This document shows positions 36,502-47,591 of a stretch of DNA of 64,000 nt, in pieces. The notes under the pieces were generated by a model. That model had not been told where the DNA came from and searched no databases. It worked only from the letters and a program-made list of their open reading frames with translations. Every line of letters begins with the position of its first letter. Positions within the stretch are counted from its first letter, which is position 1. Origin of the DNA: Zarea fungicola (lineage: Eukaryota; Ascomycota; Sordariomycetes; Hypocreales; Cordycipitaceae); contig FWCC01000137.1 of assembly GCA_900169235.1 (NCBI GenBank), positions 310,001 to 374,000 on the forward strand, in the 5' to 3' direction. The position numbers and the translations under genes are program-made.

Positions 36502-38529
36502 TGGTTGCTCTGACCGGCGCGCCTTTGTCGTCGGTTTATAATACAGAGGTGCTTGCGACTTGCGACACCTGGGACAATTTGCCCTTTTAAATTCTGTTCA
36601 TGATTTGCGCAAGAAGGGGGAAATGAAACGGTGCGGATGAATGCGCGGGTAACACAATCGCGAGGCAGAATAGCGCTTCTCGCGTTGTAGTCGAAAACGG
36701 GCAAGATTCTCGCCATCACGAGCAGGGTGTGCTTTAACTGAACCACCCAGAGTGCATCAGGGACATGATGAACTAGTGAAAGGTGGGGAGTACATAGCCT
36801 TGCTGTTCTGCCAGGGCTGCATCGTATCATTTCCAATACAGTGCACGAGGATGCAGGAATTAGTCGTAGCGAAGGGAGATCTGATTGAGACGAAGACGGT
36901 CCATCTAGCGCTGTTGTGTGACGGCAGATCCAATGTAGGTGAGAAACCGGAAGTTGCTCACTTCATAGTGCTCATTGGTTGCAGTATTCAATCTCTAATC
37001 AATCTTCATTCTTGGGGAAATTCGTGTGGTATGGGCTGCCTCTTTGGGTTGTGGACTTAAGGATATTATAGCCTCGAGCGATCATTCCCGCAAACCGGCT
37101 TTGCCACGGTGTTCCACTTCTCGCCTGGGCGATCGCACTTAAGCCCGATTGGATGCCTCTGGAAGCCAGTAACTAATAACGGCGCTGACAGTTTCTGGAA
37201 TATCCTCGATGGTCGTTCAAGGCGCAGCTTTGGGGACGTGTCTTGGGGGGTTAAACTCCTAAAATACTTCTAACCAGCCAATTACAACTCGCATTGTGAC
37301 AGTTTGCAAGAATAATGCGGAGCTACGCAAAAGTAACATACAAAAAAGCCTTTCGTTCATTTTCTTAGATAAATCCGAGTGGTTCTTGACGGCCAGATGC
37401 TTGAGAAGACGTGTATAATAGTTCCCCTCTGGTGACGCCAGCGTCGCTCCAATTGCCAAGGCACAATACACCCAGCCTATTATCCTTGGTTTTCTTTTTT
37501 TTAAAAAAAAGAAAGAAAGAAAGAAAGAAAGAGATTTACCATGTCTCTTACTACACTTCTATTCTACATCTATTCTGAATATTGCTTACTCGGCCATCTG
37601 CTTCTTTGGAGAAAAGCGAATCTCGGTGTCCGATTGAAGCGTACTAGTTGCCGGGATGTTCTTTCAAAAAATAATTATAAGAAAATAAGAAAAATAAGAA
37701 AAAAACAAGCATTGCATCAATGCTCTTAGGAAAATTGGGAATGGAATTTGGACATTTGGGTGCCAAGGTTCAACACTGGCCCTAGCCTTGTGTGCGATAG
37801 CAACGGCATTTCGCAGTGTCAGAAAGTAAAAGAACTGGGATTGATTACAAATCAGAAAACAATATTTAAAGGACCTTTTGTATCAATGTCACGTTTGCAA
37901 AAGCCCCCGCTGTTGCTTGTGGAATCCTTCCGGTGTTGTAGACCTGACACCGATGAGCGAGCCAAGGAGAGCACTTATCGTGTACCCGGAGCTTGATATT
38001 TTGCGGGTAAATGACAGTTGATTTATTTATTTTCCGCCATATTCTAGCCCGAGGACGCTAGTCAGTATTGATTGCCACCATTGAATCCTTGCGGAAGCCT
38101 GGTGGGTGCCTCCAGTCACCAATTGCTTTGTTTGCTCAACTGAGACAACGCCACAAAGAATTGAGTCCGAGCTTTGCCATTAGGTATGCTATCAAAAATA
38201 TCATGAGGATATTGTGGCGGGAAATAAAGGACAGTGAGAGAAAATGGAAGGAATAGAAGTCAAGAGTAGGCTGCCACGCTACCGGAGGCAGTTGAAACCA
38301 TACCAAGACATGCACTCTTTGTGTTGAGCTTTCTCTATAGACACGTTGTACCTGAATGTACTTTTCAGTCAATTAAATTATTTCCAGGTAACTTCTTTCC
38401 ATTATTCATAGCTGACCTTTTTTGGGCTGGTCTCTGCGCCGACCCGGAATAGTGTTGCACCCATGGATATGTTGTACTTACATACGGGACAGAAGAGTGT
38501 CAGAGCATGCAGATATTCTTCCTACCAAC
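36502..38529. other. Intergenic region with a GAAA repeat, no gene seen
   Basis: 2 kb between divergent genes. It is AT-rich with stop codons in all frames. It carries a T8-A8 run followed by (GAAA)n at 37494-37533. No RNA gene or transposon feature could be supported. Confidence 0.5.
37494..37533. repeat. T/A homopolymer pair and (GAAA)n microsatellite
   Basis: A run of T followed by a run of A, then at least five GAAA units. A simple repeat. Confidence 0.85.
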
Positions 38530-41079
38530 ATGAAACCTAACTCAGTAATTGTGTTGGCTACGTCTCAACTGCGCTTTGCCTCGGCGCAGTTCAGCAACTG
38601 GATCGCTGGCCAGGTTAATACAAGCATCTGCAGCTGGAGCCAGCCTCGAGGTAGGACAATTTTACACAAGCGCCACCAGAGACTAATAACTATGAAAATA
38701 GCTGCATTAATACGAGACAAGATATATATTGACGGCGGCTCGATATGGTGGACAGCCGGTTTGGATAATGGAACTGCTGGCCCAGTCGCAAACCAAGGTA
38801 GGCAGCCCGCCTCAACACTGGACGTATCTTCACTAACACGAGTATTAAACGCAAAGGAAACTACCAAGGAATAATACTGTCGTATAATTTAAACAGAAAC
38901 TTTACTCCCACCACCAATGTGACTGGAATCCTGCTCGATGGCAGCATGTCAAAGGCGCGAGGGGGCCAGGGCAACAGCAACGGTGCGGCGCCAAACTACA
39001 ATGACGGCGCCATGCTCGCCAACGATGCCGAATTCTTCCTCTACGGCGGCGCCGTGTTTCAAAACAATGATCTGTACGATCCGCCGCCCGCGTACGAGAC
39101 GCTCGAATACCAGGCGTACCAGTACGGCCCCGACAAGCCGCTCTGGAAGCCTGGATTCAACGACAGGCGACTTCCCGACGGCATGACGAGATACATTGCG
39201 TACGGCGGCAGCGCCAGCGCGCCCTCGGAGAATAAAGCGTGGTACTTTTCGGGGCTGACGGCGCCGGGGAGGGATGCGATGTACTCCAACACGGGCTCCA
39301 AGCCCGACATGACGGCGTCGGTCCCGTCGGATACCCTCATCACGCTGGACATGGCCAGCCAGGTGACGGAGAAATGGACCAACGCGACGCTGCCCGCCAC
39401 CGTCAAGGGCAGGGCGAATCCGGAGGTGGTATGGGTGCCTGTCGGGTCGCAGGGTATTTTGGTCGTGCTCGGCGGCGTGGTGTATCCGGAATGGACCAGC
39501 CCGGGCCATGTGTCGCAGAACGAAACAGCCAGTGTAAGTCGTACCTCGCCACATTACAAGCGCAGCAAATATGCTAATAGGGTGTTACAGGAAGAAGAGA
39601 GCCCGGAGTTTATGAGCACGATTGATGTGTACGATGTTGCCAACAATACATGGTACAAGCAGCCCGCCATGGGGAGTCCCGGTACCCGCACGCGAGGATG
39701 CGCCGTCGTCGCGCCGGCGGCGGACCGCTCGAGTTTCAACATTTACTACTACGGGGGCTTTGACGGCATTCATCCCGCAGACGACTTTTACGATGACGTC
39801 TGGGTCCTCTCCCTCCCGTCGTTTACGTGGACGCAGATTAGCAACGGGACGGCAAGCCATGCGCGCGCGGGCCACAAGTGCTTCTTGCCGTATCCAGACC
39901 AGATGATGGTCGTCGGCGGCTACACGGCCATGACGGGTAACGGACTTGCGTGCTTGGTAGACGGCCCAATTGTCCTATTCAACATTACCAGTGGGCAGTG
40001 GATGGATGGCTACAGCCCAGAGAGATATGGCCTGTATGGCGTTCATGAGAAGGTGCAGGCGGTCATAGGCGGAACTGCCACGGGCAAGGCGACGGTGACT
40101 GCACCGGTGCCGTCTGGCTGGGCCACGCCGGCTCTGGGCGATGTCTTTGCAACGCCGTATGATTTTGGAAAGATGAAGGCCTACTGGCCGTATAATAGTA
40201 GCGTGCCGACAAACACGACAGACACGCCGGCAGCAAGCTCCAAGCCCAGAGGTGTTCCTCGCTGGGTGGCTCCCGTTTTGGGCGTTGTGATGGGACTTGT
40301 ACTCATGACGGGGAGTATTCTGCTCATGTGCATCTGGCGTCGGCGACTGGCGGCTCGGGCCAGTTCGGATGCCTCGTCGTCGACGGATGTCATGTCGGAG
40401 CGGCTGTACTACTTTGTCAAGGGCCATCCGCAGCACAAGCCGTCCATTGGTGTTGTATCGTCTTGCGAAGACTCGGACATTGATCGCACGATTTCTCGGA
40501 ATACCGTGTCACCCTTGGCAGAAACGTCGTCGTCGACTCCGGTCACGATTCATGAAATGGATGACAACCAAATTACAGAACTTCCAGGTAGGTCACATAT
40601 AGAAGTTTAGTGCATTATGCACGCCACTAATACGTTTTCATACAGATACATCGTCGCCAGTTGAGCTCAACGACACAGAGCTGACGCCGACCAATACAAG
40701 CACCGCGAGCCTTCCAACAGAGAGAATCGCGGGATTCACGCCGCTGCAGACAAGCCTCGACACATTTGGGTCTCTTCGGTCGTCGGCCAGCCAGTACTCT
40801 GTGGGACCCAGCTCGGGCAGCGGCGGAACGACGCCGGCCACGCCGCAGAATCCCTCGCGCCGGGGCACCAAGCTGTCCACGATATCGGCCTTGAGTTTCA
40901 ACGGCAGCGAGGACGCCAACGGCTACTGTCTAAATAACATTGTGAGTTCCATTGGCCCCGTGTCCCCGCCGATGGAGGACGACGGTGGAAAGTCCCCCGA
41001 AGACTATCTCTCTGCCGCCGGGATGAGTCCGCTCCGCAACGTTGTTAGCAAGGAAGACTTTTTGCGTGAGACAAGATGA
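38530..41079 (+). CDS. Membrane-anchored kelch-repeat protein
   Basis: Spliced model join(38530..38650, 38702..38797, 38857..39533, 39591..40587, 40646..41079), 774 residues. A short hydrophobic N-terminus (MKPNSVIVLATSQLRFASAQ) is a possible signal peptide. An extracellular kelch-like beta-propeller follows, with blades marked by DKIYIDGGSIWW, GILVVLGGVVYP, FNIYYYGGFDG with DDVWVLSLPSFTW, and MMVVGGYTAMTG. It has many N-glycosylation sequons. One transmembrane helix (VAPVLGVVMGLVLMTGSILLM) precedes a long Ser/Thr-rich cytoplasmic tail. Such proteins are common in filamentous fungi and probably act at the cell surface; ligand and function are not known. The first two exons are short and were placed by splice consensus and in-frame joining (ALIRDKIYIDGG). 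Confidence 0.85.
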
Positions 41080-41289
41080 CGAATGATTTGTTTCCTTGTT
41101 ATGCAGTAAATTTTTCATTTTTCTTCGTTTTGGATTTTTTATATACAGTAACTCAAAGTTTTATATTCCGACTCCTTTGCCTTGCCAATCAGTTACTGGG
41201 GTACAGTTTTGTGCGGCGTCCATAGTTTTTATCTATCCCAAACCTCTAAATGCATCGTATGTGTTTTTCTTTTCTCTTTACTTCTTTTT

Positions 41290-42552
41290 TTAAACTTCGG
41301 CAACGTCTTCCTCATCATCAGCAATCTCTGTGATTCTGTTTTGCTGCGTCGTGGTCTCCTCGCCAGCCTCGTCTCGCTGCAGCACCTGCACCAGCCTGTC
41401 GCACGCCTCCTGCACCTCGTCGTCATTGACTCTGCTGTGCGTCTCCCGCACGACGGGATAGATATTCACTTGGCGAAGGTACTCGCGGCCCGGCAGCGTC
41501 GTCGTCAGCAGAAGCAGCGTCTCCAGGTGCGTCTGGATAATGGCCGTGTCCGGGTCGCGCTTCTTGTCCGGGGGCAGCAGCTGCAGGTCGGGCAGCATGT
41601 CCATGGTCTCGTCGACGTCGTACTCTTCGCTGCCGGTGATGGGCAGCAGAATGTACGGGAGGATGTCGATGCCGTCGGTGGAGAGAAAGGACGGGTGCGA
41701 GTCGATATCAAAGGCGACGTTCTTGAGGGTGCTGGCGACGCCCTTGCGGCGAATGTCGGACCCGTGCTCGGTAAAGACCTTGAGCTTGGTGATGGGGATG
41801 ACCTTGTCGTAGGGCTGCTCGGCGACAAAGTAGGCGCGGATGTCGTCGTGCTTGGAGAGGTCGGCAAAGACGTAGGCGAGGTAGTCAAAGGTGGCCTTTT
41901 TGTTGTAGGCGCCGCTCTGGCCCTTGACAAAGAGGTCCATGAGCTGGTTGATGACGGAGTCGTCGGAGCCGAGCTCCTTGGGGGCCTCTTGCTTCTTGCT
42001 CATGATGCGCTTGAGGCTGTCTGATTTGGTCATATTGGCTAGGACCATGGCCAAGAGATCGGCATTCTGTTCTTTGGGGTGCTGCAGGTGGGCATGTGAG
42101 CGAGTTGTCGGCCGCCAACGGTCATCTGCTGCAGAAGAATGATTCTTGGGTACATACCACTATGAAGGATAGAACCAGGTCAAGGAACTTGTCGTCGGAA
42201 GCGAGGAGCTCGAGGACATCCAGATCACCAGACAGGTTTATCAAGCTGGTGAGGGCATACTCGGCGACTTGCTGTAATAGGTGTAAGTATATGGTTTCAC
42301 TGAAAACTGGTAGAGAGCCTGGACGCACAGGGACATCATTTAGCAGAACTTTGAGATTCTTTATCGGTCTCATCTCATCTGCTTTGAATACACTGGGGTG
42401 TGAGAGGGAATAGGGCACCAGGGCCTCGGTGGCGAGTTGTCTGATCTGGACATTCTGGTTGGTGATGAAACCGACGAGCTGTTGAGGACTGTTAGTATGT
42501 GGAAGCCTGGTTTGGTCATTTCGGGACGTACTTCTTCGAGCTCAGTCGACAT
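41290..42552 (-). CDS. HGH1: Hgh1 homologue (armadillo-like eEF2-folding cofactor)
   Basis: Spliced model complement(join(41290..42081, 42158..42271, 42329..42478, 42532..42552)), 358 residues. The first exon encodes only MSTELEE. The helical repeats read LVGFITNQNVQIRQLATEAL, YALTSLINLSGDLDVLELLA and LLAMVLANMTKSD. The conserved central block FDYLAYVFADLSKHDDIRAYF and the segment VASTLKNVAFD..ILPYILLPITGSEEYD are typical of Hgh1 (DUF383/DUF384). In yeast, Hgh1 works with the CCT chaperonin in folding elongation factor 2. Intron 2 (57 bp, GTGCGT donor) is in frame and stop-free, so gene predictors may retain it; removing it fits the helix periodicity better. The convergent kelch gene ends about 0.2 kb away. 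Confidence 0.88.
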
Positions 42553-43605
42553 ATTTATTAGGAGAGTGTAATTTCACAATATTTATACGAATGCAAGAAA
42601 TTGGTAGACAAGGGTTGTATAAAATAAGAGTGTCTACGAGTAAGATCGGTCGCCAGGATGAATGTTTGGAGGGGCATTTTTTGAGTGGTGGGGCAATGAT
42701 TTACAGGTTTCCAGCAGCTACGTAGTGACTTCTAGAATATTGTGTCGATGAGAGGGAGTGTAGCTATTCACGAAACAAAAATAGTAGAGAGGCAGAAAAT
42801 AGAAAATAGAATTTATAATTTTCCAAATTAAATAAATTAATCTTTGCAGTAAATACAAGTCAATACGGCAATTTGGTTTCAAAATTTCAAAATTGTTTGA
42901 CAATTCTCTACCTTGACATTGAAAGGCGGTCAATAGGCGCTAATCTATTTTAGGTGATGCTGTCAGGGCAGAATATCCATGCTAGAACGCCACACTCCCG
43001 TCCAGGTACACCTAGGAGTCTACCCGGTAGACTCTAGCTGGCATGGAATATGGGCCTTTGGGCAGTGGTAAAATAAAGGTAGAGTAATATTTCCCAGCTT
43101 TTAATTTGATTGTTATTTATCTTCTATTTTAGTTTATTCTTCTTCCTTTTTTCTTTTTCTGCTTGCCCTCGTTTTAGAATGTGCTTCCGTCCAGGTACCT
43201 CTATGGCTAGAAGCGGCGGATGTGGCTGAAGATGAAGCCCTCGCAAACGAACCAAGGTCGTCCCTCAAAAATACAAAAATTATTTTTTAAATTCACATTT
43301 TCTTTTAGAACACCCTAAGCTGCATCGTCATTCATCTCCGCAGTCTCCTAGACTTTGCCTCATTTTGTCTTTAATGGATCAAGCAACAGTCGGGCCGCAG
43401 TAGAGAAGTAGAGAAGTAGAGAAGATTGACCCCTCTTACCTAATCAAGTTAGCGGCTTGTATCCCACTAAAAAAAAAAGTCAAGTTGGTCTGGCGCAGAA
43501 AAAGTGTGGCAGAAGTCGAGACGACACAAAATTTTTGAATTACAAGTCCACCACGAGCAGTCGACGCACATACAACGACGCACCGTGCCATAGATATCCT
43601 TCACG
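42553..43605. promoter_or_regulatory. Divergent promoter region between HGH1 and bystin
   Basis: About 1 kb, AT-rich. A near-perfect hairpin, gagtctac..gtagactc, lies at about 43016-43034 and short CT-rich tracts at 43130-43170. No coding content. Confidence 0.5.
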
Positions 43606-45119
43606 ATGCCCAAAGCGACGACTCCCACCGCCAGCCGTGGCTCCCGCCGCCACAACCCTCTAGAGGCCGACATTCTCGCCACTGGCATCCTCCGCAACAA
43701 GCCAGGCCGAAAGAGCGGCAAGGACGACGAAGAGGACCAGGAGGCTTTCGTCGACTCCAAGGCATCCAAGAACATTCTGCGCATTGGTCGTGAGCTCGCC
43801 GAAGAGGACAATGCCGAGAGAATCGGCGCGCTCCCTCCCGCCACCGTTGACAACTTTGGTTACGACTCTCGCTTCGGCGATGAAGAGGACGAGGCCAAGA
43901 TCTACGGCGACGACGACGAGGCCTGGGGTGATGAGGACGAGGTTGTCGAGGAGATCGAAGTCGACCCTAGCGACCTAGAAATGTATCGCAAGTTCATGCC
44001 CGACGACGAGGACGATCTGCTCAAGCACGGCTGGGACCGTCAGCCTGCTCCCGGAGACGAGGGCGACGAACAGCCCACCAACTTGGCCGACCTCATTCTC
44101 CAAAAGATTGCTCAGCACGAGTCTCGCCAGGAGCGTGGCGATGTTGCTCCTCCTGTCGATGACTACGAGATTCCTCCCAAGGTTGTCGAGGTCTATACCA
44201 AGTATGTCTCGCTCCATTCATTCACATGCCTTGCTCACTTGCTGATTCCCTATCCAGGATTGGTGAAATTCTGTCACGTTACAAGTCCGGCCCTCTACCC
44301 AAGCCCTTCAAGATTCTTCCCACGATCCCCCATTGGGAAGACATCATCGACATCACAAAGCCCCAGAAATGGACACCCAACGCCACATACCAGGCCACCC
44401 GCATCTTCGTCGCGGCCAAGCCTCATGTCGTCCAACGATTCCTCGAAATGGTCGTCCTCGAAAAGGTCCGCGAAGACATTTACGAGACCAAGAAGCTCAA
44501 CGTCCACCTTTTCAACTGTCTGAAAAAGGGTCTCTACAAGCCCTCGGCCTTTTTCAAGGGTTTCCTCTTCCCTCTCGTCGGCAGCGGCACCTGCACCATC
44601 CGTGAGGCACACATCATCTCTGCCGTCCTCGCCAGAATTTCCATTCCTGTTCTCCACTCCGCCGCCGCCATCAAGGGACTCTGCGACATTGCCGCCCAGG
44701 AAGCTTCCCAGAACAGCGAAGGTGGTGGCGCTACCAACCTTTTCCTCAAGACTCTCCTCGAGAAGAAGTATGCTCTGCCATACCAGGCCATCGATGCTCT
44801 CGTATTCCATTTCCTTCGCTTCCGCAGCGTCGATCCCGCCTCCATACAGTACGACGAAGCCATGGCCGGTGTCACTGGTGATGTAAGAACGAAGCTGCCC
44901 GTCATCTGGCATCAGGGCCTTCTCGTTTTCGCCCAGCGATACAAGGGTGACATTACTGAAGACCAGCGTGAAGCCCTCCTGGATCTGCTCCTCACTCATG
45001 GCCATTCCGCCATTGGCCCCGAGGTCAGACGAGAGCTGCTAGCTGGCAGAGGCCGCGGAGTTCCGCTGGAGCCGCAGGGCCCGGCTCTCGATGGCGACGA
45101 TACCATGCTGATTGATTAA
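43606..45119 (+). CDS. ENP1: Bystin (Enp1), 40S ribosome biogenesis factor
   Basis: Spliced model join(43606..44201, 44258..45119), 485 residues. The N-terminal 200 residues are charged and acidic (DEEDEAKIYGDDDEAWGDEDE). The bystin domain follows from about residue 200: ILSRYKSGPLPKPFKILP, WTPNATYQATRIFVAA, FFKGFLFPLVGSGTCTIREA, LPYQAIDALVFHFLRF, LPVIWHQGLLVFAQRYK. Enp1/bystin binds pre-40S particles and is needed for 20S pre-rRNA processing and export from the nucleus. The intron (GTATGT..CAG, 56 bp) splits a lysine codon before IGEILSRY. Start 43606 is the first ATG after a stop-rich leader and gives the family's MPKA N-terminus. Confidence 0.95.
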
Positions 45120-45788
45120 ATGATGGACATGTATTGCAAAGAAAAGTCATGATTGCATGTTTTGCGGGGAGTTTTGGCGTTATTCTTGGCTGGAAAATTT
45201 ACACAGGCGTACTAAATAGTGGCTGCGCCAATTCAATATATTCATTTGTTAAGCTCCTTCTCGGGTTACCGCATCCCTTTCCATACTGACTTGCTCCTGC
45301 GCATTTGGCCACCCTCGCTTTGTATCCCGAGAAAATGTGATGCTTGACCAAACACAAGCGAGTAATGCCTCTAACGGGTAATCGTTTTCTAACCCACTTC
45401 CTAAGAAACCTATGACCTTGCGCAACGGCGGAATTGCGATTTACTCATGTCAACGTATTCTGCTACTTGACCCAAGTATCAACACTTTGCACATTGCACT
45501 CTTACTTCACTGGATGCGCATACTTGTCTCGGATTCTCTGCAACCCCCATTGTCATCCTGAAATCCACCGTTCGCGACTCCACGTACAACAGGCCTATCG
45601 CGTCTACAAGGATTCTTTCGCCTCTCTTAAAATCGCCATTTGTCGTAATGACGTCGTCATTACTTCCACAGCTATGGTCACCTAATAATAACACCAGTAC
45701 CCCTAGAGAAATGAAGTAGGCCAAGTCGCAGCGAGGCCAAAGCGCGCAAACGTGAGCTGACATATGGCCTAGCTACTTTAACCTTCCC
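45120..45788. other. Intergenic region, no gene seen
   Basis: 3' flank of bystin and upstream region of the decayed gene that follows. A frame at 45434-45685 has no recognisable content. Confidence 0.45.
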
Positions 45789-47362
45789 ATGTCAACATTG
45801 TCTGCGACTTCACCACTCCTTCTTATGAACATTATAAGTCCTTCAGCAAACCTGACAGACAGAGGCAGCTCACCGCAATGGAAAGCTCTTTGTACACCAG
45901 GAGTGACGATAGACTCGTCCTCATCGCTTACCACCGTCACGCCCTCGCAGCATGCTGGACCATCGCCGCCATTTGGTGTCGACCCTCCCCGTCCACCTCG
46001 TGATGGGTATGAATAGGTTTGGTTCCCTGAGGGATATTGGGCAGAGCGGCAGCCATCAAACGCGCCGAGGAGTGCATCCAGTTCTCGCTTCTAGAAATGG
46101 CGCACGCGCTCCAACAGGTCCGCGAGCGAGCTGGACACTAGAGACCTCTCATACGCATCGCCCCTGTCGTCCTTGTCAGCCGATAGACACCACCACTCCT
46201 CGAGTCCTTATCTATCAGAATCAGCTCACGTTTTGTCTCTACAGAGACCTGTGCAGATTGCATCATCGCGGCGAGGCAGTCGAGCACTCCGGCTGACCCC
46301 AGTCTCGACAACACTACATCCCAAGAGTCCCAACATAACGCTTGACACCAACATTGAAACGGCAACCATCCAGGAAGCAAAGCATGATTCCTCTACTTGG
46401 CATAGGCTTCTTCGCCGTGTGGAATCCAAACTCCACCTGCGAAAGCATAAATCGGTGGGTTTCCTACACAGCTGCCTTACCCATGCTAGGCTAACCGAAA
46501 GATGTATAGAAGGATGGGCAAAACGAAGATTTGTCCAACAGTACTTCCTCTACCGTCGTTGATACTCATCAACTTATCGAAAGAGCCATACCTGGATTCA
46601 GTAAAACAGGAACATGGCTTCGAGACGAGTTTGACAACGCGAAGCTGAGAAAGATGAAGATTTTTGGCCGAGCGCCCTGGAATCGCAAGGATTCAACGGC
46701 CACTTTTAGCAGCGTCTCCAGTTCTCTAAGGGATGTTCTTCGAGGGGACACTCCGCCAGCTTCGCCATTGATGCCTTGCAGCACTGCGTGTAAGGCCGCT
46801 CGTCAAGAAGGTACAATGATTCTTTACTAACCTTTTATAGATGATACTCACAGGTGGATGTCAAATACATTTCCAGGTGGTGTAAGTTTGAATTTTGACA
46901 TTAACAGGCAACGACCAAAATGTAACACATAGCGTTTAGGAAGCCGTGCGCGTCAGCACACCACCAATGGACGAGGATACAGCCGACGGCAGGCCTCGCG
47001 GGTTTTTCTCATCACTGACCCCGCCAGAGCCGGAGAGTACTAGCTCGCAAAGCTGTATGCCACCGACCATGTTTTCCTATGGCAGTCCCAAGTACAATGC
47101 CCACCGAATGAGCATCGCAGTACCCTCGAGGGAGTGGTGGGAGCAGAAGCCGCAGAAGCCGCCCCGACATGCAGATACACGTCCAATGGTGCGATTCGAA
47201 TTTGACATACCGGAGCATCTCCCAACCAGCCCCATGTGTCCAGCCAATGTGCGACACAAGAGCGGAGGCTCGGGGTTGTGCGTCTACCATGGACGGAGAC
47301 GGGCCTTGTCGACGGTTCGGGACGGGAGTAATATGAGGCGGAATTCGGCGAGTACGAGTTGA
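45789..47362 (+). pseudogene. Low-complexity fungal protein gene with two in-frame TAG stops
   Basis: Exons 45789..46454, 46510..46789, 46841..46881 and 46940..47362 keep one reading frame (470 codons), but exon 1 has TAG at 46014-46016 and again at 46092-46094. The frame remains clearly coding on both sides of the stops: PPRPPRDGYE before, VWFPEGYWAERQPSNAPRS between, KWRTRSNRSASELDTRDLSY after. Later exons give IERAIPGFSKTGTWLRDEFD, then (after a 51-bp intron) WMSNTFPGGEAVRVSTPP. GYE-stop-VWFPEGYW suggests a TGG-to-TAG change at a tryptophan. No intron with correct phase removes the stops. Ser/Pro-rich, with no known domain. It could be a pseudogene, a sequence error, or translated from a downstream start. 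Confidence 0.65.
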
Positions 47363-47591
47363 ATCTGGACTTTCCTACGTTTGGTATGCTGATGAAATTT
47401 GTGTTTCTTTTGAAAAGTGAGAAAATAGCAAAGAAGTGCAGTTGAGGGCAGTCATTATTCGTTTTTTGTCTCGCAGCTTGTAGCGCCAAATTCAGTACCT
47501 TGAATGTCTATTTTGTATTAAATATATATCGTAATTTATCCATTAATGTCTTTTCAGATAGACAGCTGTCTGTGATTTATATGTGCAAATT

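Noticed and set aside
43016..43034. Hairpin gagtctac..gtagactc as a possible terminator or small RNA
   Set aside because: Stem-loop terminators are not used by RNA polymerase II genes in this way, and there is no conserved RNA family feature.
46007..46044. 38-bp intron that would remove the first TAG of the decayed gene
   Set aside because: Too short, and it puts the downstream coding sequence out of frame.
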